60,000 bases of DNA from Apostichopus japonicus (taxonomy: Eukaryota > Echinodermata > Holothuroidea > Aspidochirotida > Stichopodidae). Shown piece by piece: positions 1-11,600 of this stretch. Made by a program: the position numbers and the translations under genes. Position 1 is the first letter of the stretch; each line of letters starts with the position of its first letter. Below the pieces are notes generated by a model. It was not told the DNA's origin. It was given only the letters and a program-made list of their open reading frames with translations, and ran no database searches. Where the stretch lies: positions 1,455,001 through 1,515,000 of the forward strand of contig NC_092563.1 in NCBI RefSeq assembly GCF_037975245.1, read 5' to 3'.

Positions 1-413
1 ATACATCTCCATGGCATCATTTGCACAATTTCATAAGGACCCTGGGGCACTACCGAAAAAATATGGATAATTACTCCAGATGATACCAAACTTTGTATGC
101 AGCACTGAGTTTCAAAAAATTTGGTGCTGAGTTGTTCTTTGGAATCTAAATAAAGGTTTTAAATGAAATATATACTTTGTGACATCAATTAGTTTGACGT
201 GATGCTAATTGGCTATAGCAGACTTTTATGTTACCATGCAGACAGAGATTTATTTTGCAAATTTTTTGGTTTGTAATGTACTTCTTGGAAGTTTATATGG
301 AAGTTAAGGACATAAACAGCAATATGCTGTTAATATTTTCTCATGACATCTTTCAAAAATTAAAATCCTGTCACATTACATCCCCAAAATTGTACAATTG
401 ATTTATAATTTAC

Positions 414-567
414 CTTATATTATCAGTAAAACAGTTGATTGCTAATGGTAACAGCTCCTCCAAGTCCAACCAGAGTGTAAACGCATCTGCACTTTTGCTG
501 CAGTATATGTGGGCAGCTTCACTTCTATTCAGTACGGCTAGAAGCTGGTTGCCACCATCTCCTGGAA
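414..567 (-). CDS. PLA2G15: PLA2G15-like lysosomal phospholipase A2, coding exon 2
   Basis: Minus-strand exon of 154 nt. It encodes the N-terminal core of the LCAT / group XV phospholipase A2 family: PGDGGNQL, then LNRSEAAHIYCSKSADAF, then TLWLDLEELLPLAINCF and TDNIR. Family members acylate or hydrolyse phospholipids in the acidic lysosome or in plasma; in human PLA2G15 the corresponding stretch is the first conserved block after the signal peptide and contains the first cysteine of a disulfide. The acceptor is a pyrimidine-rich tract ending TAG just above 567. The donor is AAG followed by GTAAAT just below 414. The exon starts inside a codon completed by the last base of exon 1, so the two exons join in frame. 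The catalytic Ser/Asp/His lie in exons left of the window. LCAT itself is the alternative name, but the motifs fit PLA2G15 better. Confidence 0.85.
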
Positions 568-1553
568 CTACAATGCAAGAAAAACAAAACATTTCAGACC
601 ACTTTGGAAAGGAAATAGCCTGACATTCATTTGCAAACAATTCAGACATATCAACACTGAGAAATTTAATAACTGTTTAGACCCAAGGCATAGCCTCTTA
701 CTTAGAGGACCTTACTTAATTAACATCCATTAAAACCTCATTATATATCACTTTATGAACAAGTCCAAACCTCTACCTATCTTGATTGTCTGACTGAATC
801 ACACAATACTTTAATAAGACGTACTGATTGCCAAAATCTTGGTCCTTTTCTAGAAATCAAGTGAAAGAAATACCCTAATGTAAATATCACCTTTGTTTAC
901 TAGCGAAGTAATGGTTTTTGTTTAAAACAATAATCATATGCATGCAAAAGCATATACTCAATATAGTTATATTAGAATATACAAAGTGAACATCTTTATC
1001 TGTATTCAGCACGGCTATGGATTCAACTGCCATCAAAGCAATGAAAGGTACTTGTTACATGTGTCCTGCAAATGACTCACTGTGTTACTAAAACATGTGA
1101 GATAAGAAAAGCGAGAGACCTGACCTTGTGAGATCTTCTACAGACATTAGTCAATCATTCAATGGTGCTAGATACATATGACATTATGATCTGGAGGCTA
1201 CACTGACATGATAATTCTACAGTTAGGTTGGCTGATATAGGCCCCTAACTGAGTTACGATGTAGAGGGCCTAGAACTAGAATTAGGCGGTAGTTACCCTT
1301 AATATATGACACCTTAGCTTATGTTATTTCTCTTGTCATTTTATGCACTGATAAGTATGATAAATGGAATAAACGAAACGAAATCGAATCCAGTTTTGCC
1401 TACAGTATAAATTATAATATAGGCCGAGCCTAGATTTTGCTTGACAGTTGCAACAGTGTAGCCTACGCATCATTCAAGTTCCTTTTAACTTTTGATCAAA
1501 CAAGGAAAGCTACAAAGGCCTCTGGTTTACTGTGAGATCAAAAGTTTTCGTAC
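568..1553 (-). other. Intron 1 of the PLA2G15-like gene
   Basis: 986-bp intron with GT/AG ends on the minus strand. It is AT-rich with no coding potential. Positions 1362-1390 read 'ggaataaacgaaacgaaat', the same tail motif seen at the 3' end of the LINE fragment at 22611-22634, so part of this intron may be an old LINE tail. Confidence 0.6.
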
Positions 1554-1791
1554 GTAAAACAGCAGGATATCCCACGACTTTGGTGAAAAGCAACGCATCC
1601 TGTCTTTGAAGGAAGGCTTTGTCTAACGTCGTATGTTTCGCGGAACTGGAGCTCACGTTATTGACACCTTTGTAACTTTCACTACTATTATTAAGTTTTG
1701 GACGATGGAATGCGTCAAACAAATTTGGTTCATCTCCTGTAACAAAACTCAAAGTAGCAACGAAGAAAGACACACAAACAAGCAGTTTCAT
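1554..1791 (-). CDS. PLA2G15: PLA2G15-like, coding exon 1 with signal peptide
   Basis: First coding exon, 79 codons plus one base. The chosen start is the ATG at 1791, followed by a clear signal peptide (MKLLVCVSFFVATLSFVTG, cleavage likely after the final G). A hydrophilic Ser/Asn-rich stretch with several N-x-S sites follows. The exon ends in GYPAVL, which corresponds to the 'PVVL' just before the PGD block of human PLA2G15. The donor is TTAC followed by GTACGA; its phase-1 end matches exon 2 exactly and restores a Leu before PGDGGNQ. The propeptide between signal and core is longer (about 50 residues) than in the human protein. An upstream in-frame TTG codon at 1827 is not needed. Transcription would start to the right, about 1800-2050; no TATA box is obvious. 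Confidence 0.75.
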
Positions 1792-2518
1792 GTTGGCCGT
1801 TATATTGAGAAGCAAACCAGGCTGCAACTTTACTGGTTGAGCGGTAACTACCTATTTTGACCTGCTGCAGCAATTAATTACGTTAAAAAAGCATTTACGG
1901 AGACTACGCTATGCATACAATGAATACAAAGCCTTTGTACAGCAACAACTCCCTGGTACGATGAAATGAGTAAGATTCACGTGAGTTGAAATAAACAAGT
2001 TACGTTTTATATAACCGAAACCAGGGCAGTACGTAATAGATGCTTGTTAGAACCAACTGTTATAATCACAGATCGAAATGCAGTTTAATCCTGACCAAAG
2101 CCAAGGGTGAAACCGCCTTATTGGTTCTGGGTAGGGAAGTGGGATAGAGGGAGGAGGCGGGGCCAAACTGGCATATCATCCCAGTTCCAGAGGAATGGCC
2201 CCTTCCCAGAATGAAATTTTGGTAGATATATGGTGGTGCCCAAATGCAAAATGGTGCTATATATTTTGCAACTTTGGTTGTACCGCGCATACACAGTGGA
2301 GTAACGAAGGGACCGAGGGGCAGATATGAAATAATTGGTGCCCACACTGGTGCAAAAATGAGGCCAGATGAAATTTGTCATGTACCTAAAAAGATAGCCA
2401 AATTCTGCTTACTTTTGTAGATGCCACTGTGGGTTTTTTGGAGGGGGGGCCGGGGGTTGGGGGTTTTCAATGTTTTACTCAAATTTGTTTGACAATAGGC
2501 TATAGGCTAATTCAAAAG

Positions 2519-2760
2519 TTAGTTTTCTTTTTCCTCGAAGTTTCTAGTATTTTCTCGGAATATTGAAACGCTTTCTCGAATTTATTTTAACTTGTTTACT
2601 CGAAAATACAACTATTTGTCTTGAAACTTGCAACTGAACATTCGACTTTTTTCTTGATCCCTTTTGACTATTTTATCTCAAAACTTCCTCTTTATTATCT
2701 ACGAAATTGCTTTGACGTTTCGGCTTTTTCCTCGAGACATGTTTAATTAAATGTGTCTTT
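2519..2760. repeat. Degenerate tandem repeat of 'ttttctcgaaa'-type units
   Basis: Words such as ttcctcgaagtttc, ttttctcggaa, tttctcgaattt and tttactcgaaaa recur about every 20-25 bp with spacer drift. This looks like an old decayed minisatellite; unit length is approximate. Confidence 0.4.
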
Positions 2761-3470
2761 TTGACTAGCTAAACTTTCAACTTGCCAGGAAGTAGGGTAC
2801 GTGTTTGTGAAATCTGGGCAAATGCTCTTTGAAAGGTTTACTTAGGATATTATAACCTAAGACCTTCTTGTTGGTTTATCACTGAAACCCACATGTTTGC
2901 TATAGCTGCTAAACTTATATCTCTATACTTATTTTAATTTTGTGTCTTAGTGTCATATATCGTTATAGGACCTTACTGGTCACTTAGACACAAAATTTCT
3001 ATGCAGAAAGATCTGGTTCGAGCTGTGCCGTTGCGGTGCACTGAGAGCGTTCCTAAAATAATCTGAGAGGCGTGCTTAGTATATCGCCCTCTGTTTGTTT
3101 TGATTTTATCGGCTGTTCGTTTTGCCCGCTGTTCGCTTTGAATCTGTCCCAATGTTCATTTTGATTTATGGGGACAAATTTCAATCGTGGTTGCGAACTT
3201 TCATTTAGTACGCGCAGTCATGCCGTTTATCGATGGCTTGGTGTAGTTTAATTTGGTTGTTTAGTTAGTTTCCTTTTGGTGCATATTTGTCTTATTATTA
3301 AATGTATGATCATGTTAATTTTCTTCAATTTGGTCTGTTTACTTAGCTTGTTCTTTTCTTGTTTAGAATGTTTCATCTCTATATCCTTTCAGTCTATCTG
3401 TAATGCACTACATTCTTACTATTGTTCCTTTTCATCTTTGTTCTTGTCCGTTTGTTTCTTGTTTGATCGT

Positions 3471-3690
3471 TGATTTCGTGCGAATGCCTTTTTTCTCACG
3501 TTACATCTTCGTTTTTATGGTGGCTCTTGATTCTTTGTGTTCTGAGCACTCGTTCGCTTCGCGTGATCGAGTTTTCGTTTTGATTTCGTGCGAATGTTCT
3601 TTTGCTTACAATACATCTTCGTTTTTATTGTGCGCTTGGTCTTTTTGTTCTGACAGGTGGATCAAGTTTATCTTCCCTGGGCTCCTTGTT
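3471..3690. repeat. Two-copy tandem duplication, 110-bp period
   Basis: 'tgatttcgtgcgaatg' occurs at 3471 and again at 3581. Both copies continue with '(a)catcttcgtttttat' and 'tctttttgttctga'-like sequence. The copies are clearly related but diverged. Confidence 0.6.
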
Positions 3691-4075
3691 TATCCTTCGG
3701 TTGTATGTGTTTGATATGTTTCGCTACATGATTGTCTTTCTTAATCAGTTCTATGTTACCAATGTTTTGCGACCGACCGTATCGTAGCATATGACTGTTT
3801 TCCTTGTGATTCCTTGGTGTACGTACACTGTTAAAGATAGTCAGTATAGGCCCAAATTATAGCACGCTATAATTACTACAAGATTACAAAAAGTATTTTC
3901 CTGGAGGTCTGTACTCTCCAAATTGTTCTCAGACATTTTTAAGAAACACACAAGATGACTGAATGTCCCAGATAGGAAAATTTCCTCGAAGGTTGTAGTA
4001 AAAACAGTTTTAGAATTTCGACCAAAAGTGACCATATTTGAATATCTAGCATATTTGGGGCCAATACAGCATACC

Positions 4076-4184
4076 CATAGGCGTACGAGGCGGGGGCAGG
4101 GGGCAGACTGCCCCCCCCCCAAATTTCCAGAGGACAAGAAATTCGGGCAAAAGTCCTGAAAAATTCGGGCAGCCTAAGAGGAGA

Positions 4185-4234
<50 letters not shown>

Positions 4235-5024
4235 GTAGCTTGCCCGAATCTTTTTCAAATTTTTGCCCGACAATTCCGTGGAGATCGTTTTGTGTTATTT
4301 GTTTTGTGACATTAATATTAATATAGGCCTAATGATTTTCTTTATTTAGCATCATGATGCCCGAATATTTCCGTGTAACACCACGTATAAGCGCAGCTCA
4401 TCTGGGCTACCACGTCTTTTCACTATCGCCCAAAATTAACTGTATACCTGGACATCCCCGACATGAGTGTATACAAGAAACATTTTCTTTTTCATGGATG
4501 GTGAGGGGGGGGGGAGTGCCTACAAGCCTAGAAGTACAGGTTTATCATATTCTTTGTTATTTTTTTTTACTTTTTTCGTGAGACAAATTGCAGTCTCGCC
4601 CGACACAGCGACATTATCCCGCTTACGTGTCGTTGAACAATGTATGTTTTTCTGGAGGTAGCTGAGTACTGTGTTAAAATAATAAATACGGTAACTAAAT
4701 ATAGGAGCTTAACAAATATACTGTCCTATTTTTTCCCCCTTCAAAGTGATGTTCCCATTTCTTCCTCTTCTAATTTACCAAATTTTTCGGGAATTGTAAA
4801 TTTCTAAAACGTGAGATTTTAAAATAAAGAATGTTTAGATGCAACTTGCAAGGCCTCAGAAGTGCAGTTTCCGGCAATCTGAGAGGCATTTTTTGCCAAA
4901 GAATTCTTTGTACGCTACGCGCCAACCGATGGTGGCGCTCCGCTTAGATAGTGTCACGGGAACTTTCGGGCACAAAAGTTTCTGCCCCCTCCCCCCCAAA
5001 CTGAAATGGTCCCGTACGCTTATG
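4076..5024. mobile_element. Non-autonomous hAT-like DNA transposon, 949 bp
   Basis: The left end reads CATAGGCGTACG and the right end, reverse-complemented, reads CATAAGCGTACG (11 of 12 identical). The element is flanked by perfect 8-bp direct repeats AGCATACC at 4068-4075 and 5025-5032, the target-duplication length typical of hAT transposons. Inverted sub-terminal sequence also matches in part (G-rich '...gggggcag' and 'cccgaa' words on both sides). No transposase-like reading frame is present, so it is a MITE or internally deleted derivative. It contains a (TA)n tract. A related segment ('taagcggagcgccacca') occurs in opposite orientation near 51455. Confidence 0.75.
4188..4231. repeat. 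(TA)n microsatellite
   Basis: About 22 uninterrupted TA units inside the hAT-like element. Confidence 0.95.
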
Positions 5025-5032
5025 AGCATACC

Positions 5033-7837
5033 TTTAAGTTTTCAGATTCCTTCTATTTAATTTGTTGCAATTGATTCCCTCCATTATTTTTATTGCTCGT
5101 TTAAAGTGTGCCTGCACAATCTTTACATTGGTATTACATATGTTTGTTTCATTTTGCGTATTTCTACTTTTTCATTTTCCTTTCGTGTTTATTTGTTTCA
5201 TCGTTGTACTTTTTTCCAAACGGCCGCCCATAATATATATATTAATATTTTACCGTACCCCGGAATCTTAATCAGACTAGACAAGTCCAGTATACACGCG
5301 AGGACAAACATTTTCCTGCGTACATACGAAGCCTGACCTTAGTGTGTCAGTACGTGTACGCTGGTGTCGATACAACACAAGGTAGGAATTTTATAATTTT
5401 GCCTGTTAATGCTAGTCTTATTTCCATCAGCAAGTGATTAACAGAGAGACCACAATAACACAAAGTTGTAACCGACGATATTGACCTTCATTAGATTTTA
5501 TCTTAGGATAACAATATTTTTTATAATATTTAACAATATCTTGCTTGTCGTACCAGCCTAAACGTACCGTTAGAAACTTAGACTTAGAGAAGACCCAGTT
5601 CATTACCCTGAACACTTAGGCAAGATCTGATCCCCTACAACATAGCTGATAGTGATACTGATAGGTCATGACAAAAATAGACGGGTGTCTGTAAAAATGA
5701 ACATATTTGGTTGATGCATGAGAGTGGGGATTGTAAGCGGAGATGGTAGAATGGGTTGATAAGGGGAACAGGTGATATCCGTTGTTACAAATACAAGATA
5801 GCACTTTAACTTAGTTTAAGGCTTAGGCCTAGGCTAGAAGGCTAGAATACAAATAGGAATTAACTCACTTCAGCCTTCAGGTCTATCAAATAGGAAGTAA
5901 ACCAGCACATTCACGTGTATACGTTATTTGCTTCAAATACTACACCACCCGTCCCGTGAATGAATACTGTTACAAGAATCGCTACTTTGTCATCTTCAAA
6001 CATATAAAAATGAAAAAAAAATTGTTCAAAAAGTCTGCAAATTGACTAAATTTAGGAAGGCACTGTCACCCAGCCCTGTAACATTTTTTCAGTTGTATCA
6101 GCTAGATTATGGTGACCCCAACAGTAAAGCCTATCTTCAAAGGTTAAACTGGCATGCCATCTATCCTAGGCTGTTAATGTTTATAAATAGTTTAACAGTT
6201 AGTCAAGATGCGACCACACACATTGCTGTAGGGTGTAGATTCCCTTCAATACAAACTTGGCGATTGGCCAGTTTATGCAAGGTCACAACCCATGTGCATG
6301 ATTTTCCTATCAAAATATAAAACAAAATACAATTTTGAAGTTTTCTGTCCTGAGCACATTTTCTTTAACCATCTTGATTTGATAATATATATTGAATTCA
6401 TGTATAGCAGTAGTATAGACAGTGCCTTACACAGTACACATTAGGGTCGTTGCATAGTACTGCTAATTTCATACTGCTAATTGCATATTGTATGTATGTA
6501 TACATGTTATGTTTCCTTGATGTAAGCTGTTGACCAAAAATACAAACTTTGATGCTTTGAAAATTGTTTGCTCAAATTTCTTTTGTGCAATTTGGTGGAC
6601 CATATATATTTACAGGTTACTCTTTGAGGCACCTTATCATATAACTATTACCTCTGAGAAACTGAAAGGAGAAATAAGAGAAGAATATAATTTCTTAACG
6701 GTCATTAAAAAGATTTTCCGGTGGCTGCATGAACTTTCTGAATGTTTTGGCAAAACCCTCATCCTCATAGTATATGATATGAAAATAGATTACATTCAAT
6801 GAACCATAAGTTTAGTTATAGACATGATACAGTTATAGAGCTGGAGTTCTTAACCAGCAGTGTGGAAAACATTTTCTGGTCAATATATTGAAGTTTCACT
6901 ATTTGTCACATGATCATCTTTTATGATCATCCTTTTAATACATTTTGAAGAATTACCATCGTACGATACATTTACAGTACTCAAAGTTTAACATACGAAT
7001 ATTCACTGTTTCAATAGTTTCCTGCCAACCAGCAGAGCAAGTGTCAACCCAAAGGCACATTTTGTTTATTTATTTGTTATCTATCATTCATTTATGTATT
7101 ACTTTCTATTGCATTAAAATTAAATGTTTATGTATTAAATATTCAGTCTAATGTAATTTGCTTGTGATTAACATTTGCTTTCGGTATAAATTGGAAGATA
7201 TACATATATTCTTGATGATTACCCGGAATCTTACTGTACATTTTTAGAAACGGCATTTTGTCTGTTATTTGATTAAAAGATGCATTCCTCATTTCTTTCT
7301 AACTTTGCTTTCTCTTTTAACAGGTTTACTCCACAACTGCGTTTTAGGAGCAAGAATCGCAACGATTAGCATGTGAAAGATAAATGGTCAAGAATAATTT
7401 AGCAATGAACAGTAAAACACTTTATCTGATGTCTCAAATAGTTTAAAAATAGGTTGCTGTTTTGGCTAGTCATGGATAGTGTTGTACAGTTTGAGACTTC
7501 TTTAAGTCTTTAACTCCAGAGGCAATTTCTACCTCTGATGAGAGAGAGAGCATCCTCCCATATGCCCTATACATGTATACAGGATAACTCCAGTGTTGTA
7601 GAAGTAAAACACAATTCTATTTATTTTTCTAATTGATTGTTAAATATTAGAACAATTTTAATCTGATGTATATACAATTTAATATAAATAGAATTTAAAA
7701 TTACACTAACTAAATAGTCAAAGACAGTTTAAGAAAGATCTTTTATGCTTATAGCCAAGCAAAATATTTTACTCACTCTTTCCAAAATTTGATGATAACT
7801 GAAATTCTTTTCCCACACTGCTTAAAAACATAAAAGT
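5033..7837. other. Upstream region of the ENPP-like gene, no coding sequence seen
   Basis: AT-rich non-coding DNA. Two places could be untranslated exons of the ENPP-like gene. About 5270-5379 is a CpG-containing stretch ending CACAAG followed by GTAGGA, with a TATA-rich patch near 5231. About 7324 follows a good polypyrimidine acceptor (ctttctcttttaacag). Neither can be proven from sequence alone. Confidence 0.35.
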
Positions 7838-8696
7838 ATGGATTACAATAAATCCAAAGCTTTCAAAAATGTTTGCTTGAAATTGGCAATTGTATATTTT
7901 CTTTCAGACGTTGTTTTATTTAAAGCCTGTTATGCCCTGACACCTAGCCTTGTTCTCCTAGTATCATTTGATGGGTTTAGGTGGGATTATCTCAACAGGG
8001 GTCTTACCCCTACATTTAATAATTTAGCTCATCAAGGAAGTAAAGCAAACTATACAATAAATGCCTTTATTACCAAAACCTTCCCCAATCATTACACATT
8101 GGTGACAGGTTTATATGAGGAATCACACGGACTCACTGGAAATCACATGTACGATCCGATCTTGAATAAAACTTTCGGCTTGCAAAATCTTGAACCAAAA
8201 TGGTGGAGCCAAAACGGTCAGGAACCTGTTTGGATAACCAATCAAAGGCAAGGGGGTCATAGTGCTGTGCTTGACTTCCCTGGCATGGATGTACCTTTTC
8301 AGGGCATGTTTCCTGAATACGAGTACATCAAATACACTGAATCGATTCCCTTCAATGATAGAAGCGACTTAGCTGTCGCCTTGCTCGCAAATGGAAGTGT
8401 CAATTTTGTGGCACTCTACTTTAGCGAGCCTGATAAAGCCGGACACATGTACGGGCCATTCTCGAAAGAGATGAATGAAACGCTGGGTATCTGTGATAAG
8501 ACGTTAGAGTATTTGCTTGATAGATTAGAGGCGGAAGATATTCTGGATAAAGTCAACATCATTCTCACAGCTGATCATGGAATGACTCCAGTGAGCATTA
8601 ATAAGACCATCTATGCCATGGACTATCTCAATGGTACGGCATATCCATACTTCACTGTAGAAAACAACCCGATTCTTGGCATCTGGCCTAACAAAA
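7838..8696 (+). CDS. ENPP4: ENPP4/5-like coding exon 1
   Basis: Residues 1-286. It carries the signal peptide and most of the catalytic centre: D45, T81, D199, H203, D246 and H247. N-glycosylation sites N-Y-T, N-K-T, N-G-S, N-E-T and N-G-T are present. The start ATG at 7838 precedes the hydrophobic leader. The donor is AAAA followed by GTGAGT, phase 1. Confidence 0.92.
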
Positions 8697-11600
8697 GTGA
8701 GTAAATTATAATCAACATTAACTACTGTATGCCCGATTGACTGGCCGCAGTAATGAACATGTTGTTCTATTCGGTTGTCATGGAAAATCCACATTGTAGT
8801 TCCTTGTGTGGCATGCTGGGACATTTGCAATATTAAAAAAAACTTAGGTAGTCTGGTTGGGGAGGGGGCGGGGGGAGGCTGGGTGGGTCAGGAGGGTTCT
8901 ACAGCTCTGGAGAATTTGTAAGATAAGACACCAATGACAATATGGAACAAAGAGTAATCTATCATTTCAATTTATGTAATTTAGGGAAAGTTGACAAATT
9001 TAAAAGATGTTCCAGTGACTCATCCCAGGGGTCCAGTTTTGATCTTTTACTGACCCTGGTTGTACTGTACTATGTACTTGCTTCAATGACTAGTATTGTA
9101 GTTTACTAGTTGGAACTTTCTTTTATGCATGTACAGGTTTACTGATCATAGAACTTATTGCAGTTTATACTGTAGACCTGTACATGTCATCATTCATCAT
9201 TGCATTTAAAAAAAATATATATATAAACTATCAACATTTTGTGGGATAAATTAAACATTGCTTCTTACATATTAGTACCTTAGTTTTCATGTCAGATTAA
9301 TTAATTTCTAATAACAGATTTTATACTGATATAGTTACGTTAGTGCAGTACACTGGTACGTTGTAAAGTGAGACTTCATCTTTGTATAAATTTGTTCAAA
9401 GAGAACTTTAAATATCAATATTTGCTCGGCTAAGTGGAATGATATCGTATTCTTAGCGAGTATGTACAATGGCTTGCTACCAGCATTATTTCTATGCAGT
9501 TTATGAACCATGGGAGCACTTGATTAGCAGGTTTGCAGTTTTACCTGCAGAATTGTCAGTTTTCGTTATCTTCATTATAATGGAAAGTCTGTGAGCCTTT
9601 TAACGGTTGAGGAACACTAAATACATGCACTTATCTGTGTGGCTTGAAATCCTAGGTGAAAAGACACTAAGTTCTAATTGGAAGGGAGTATGGTGGATGG
9701 GGAGGGGGGGGGGGTGGATGTACATTCGGATGGAGAGGATGGCATTAAGTTCCTCAGTATACTATTGCCCAAAATATCACCAGCATAATAGTTTTTCAAT
9801 GTTAGTTTGTGTAGAAAGATCTCTCAATGTTGCAAGGGGTCAAATAAGATAACATTAAATGACCTAGTCAGCAAAGCTACTTTAGGGCCATTCCATGGTT
9901 ACTAATTTACTCACCTTCCATTTGTGATCAATGTCTTTGGGCTCATTTTGGTATCATATACTCCTCACATAATGATTTGGTAGCTAGGTTTTCTACATTT
10001 AGGTGCAATATGTCCAGACCTAGCTTATTGATTTTTGGTTTCAATGATAATCGTAACCTATGCATTCATGATAGCGTATGTGTGTGTGTGAGTGCGTTTG
10101 TGACGCCCAGCTTGTAAACACGATATCCCAAGAAGGGAAGGTCAGACCAACTTAATATTTAGTGTGTAGAAGTACCACATTGAGTACAAGAAGCCTATAG
10201 TTTTCGGTGGAGGTCAAAGGTCATTTGGGGTCAACAGGGGTCAAATTGTGAAAACCTTGTAAACTTGATATCTCTAGAAGGGAAGGTCTGACCAATTTCA
10301 TATTTGATGTATAAGAGTACAACATTAAGAACAAGAAGCCTAGTGTTTTAGTGGAGGTCAAAGGTCATTTGGGGTCATCAGAGGTCAAATCGTAAAACCC
10401 TTGTAAACATGTACACCCTCACTATACATTACGTCAGATTCATGAAGAAAACTGCTCATGTTACATCATCGAAACCACAATGCATTTTTGCATTCTGGTT
10501 ATTCCCATATATATTAAGATTTTGGTTTGGTGAACATAGTTTGGTCAACTTAAGTCAAGTTTGTGAAGGGAATCAATATACTGTTCAATAAATCTCAAGT
10601 AATCTTCAACAATACCTGGTCAGCCAGGAAATAAAATTTACTTCAAAGAGTTGATACTCCTGTGCTGGGTGATTTAAACAAACGCAAGTGACCCTTATCA
10701 GTTTTCAAACTCTGAGCTGCAAGGGGTCAACAAGTTATCGCAAAATTGGCTCAAGGGTTCAACAGGTTATCTTAAATGGTCTCAAAATTAGAATTATTCA
10801 CTATTATTCAAAATTGGATATTAGGCACTATATTGATTGATTGATATATGTAACCCATGTTACTAAGTCTGTTACCCCCTTTTCTTTTTAAATCTAAACA
10901 GGTGAACATTTGGACCCATTGTACGAGGCAATGCAAAAAGCTGAGCATGTCAAAGTGTACAAGAAGGAAGAAATTCCGGAGCAATATCACTACAAAAACA
11001 ATGTTCGAGTTCCTCCTATTGTAGTTGTCGCAGACGAAGGTTGGATGGTTGTTGGCAGCCGAGACTTTAAAACCCACTACGGAGGGGGTTAGTTCATGTT
11101 GCTTTATACTTGAAACATGTTGCAGGAGATCATCTCCAACCTCCATGCACACTGTTCAAACTGAAATTGACTATCAAGCAATTAAAAGTCCAGAGATTTC
11201 ACCCTCTAATTTTCTTTCTTTTGGTCTTGCTTCTACTTTGCTGTGTCTCTTTTTGCGCCGTTCGTTGCTCGTTTGTCCAGTTTGACTGTCTGTTTGTTTG
11301 TCTGTCTACCTGTGTCTCTTGATGTGGTGTGTTCTTGGTTTGTTTTTGTTTTAGTCAGCCTCCGGGGAAGCTCCTGAGAGGATCGTAATGTCAGGCCCTC
11401 TCACTTTTACAATCTGCTCATGCTGTCAAAACACATGCTATGAAACTTGTCTTGAAAGTACAATCTTACGAAAAATTATTTCAAAGTCCTGTTAAAGCTC
11501 CTTCAATAATTAGTGTGAATATGCGAGAGGCATGTTTATACCTTTCACCAGAATGTATTTATGTTAGCATCATAACCAATTATTTCATCTCTTGTGTATA

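Larger units (their letters stand above)
1792..4067. other. Intergenic / 5' region of PLA2G15-like gene, no gene seen
   Basis: Non-coding. It includes the presumed 5' UTR and promoter of the minus-strand gene (about 1792-2060), a G-rich patch (2430-2465), a pyrimidine-rich stretch with repeated 'ttttctcgaa' words (2519-2760) and a two-copy tandem duplication (3471-3690). Short open frames here have no recognisable domains. Confidence 0.6.
8697..10901 (+). other. ENPP-like intron 1
   Basis: 2.2-kb intron. It holds a G-quadruplex-prone run (8857-8898), a poly-G run near 9700 and two units of a GGTCA-rich tandem repeat (10106-10410). No exon is seen. Confidence 0.8.
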
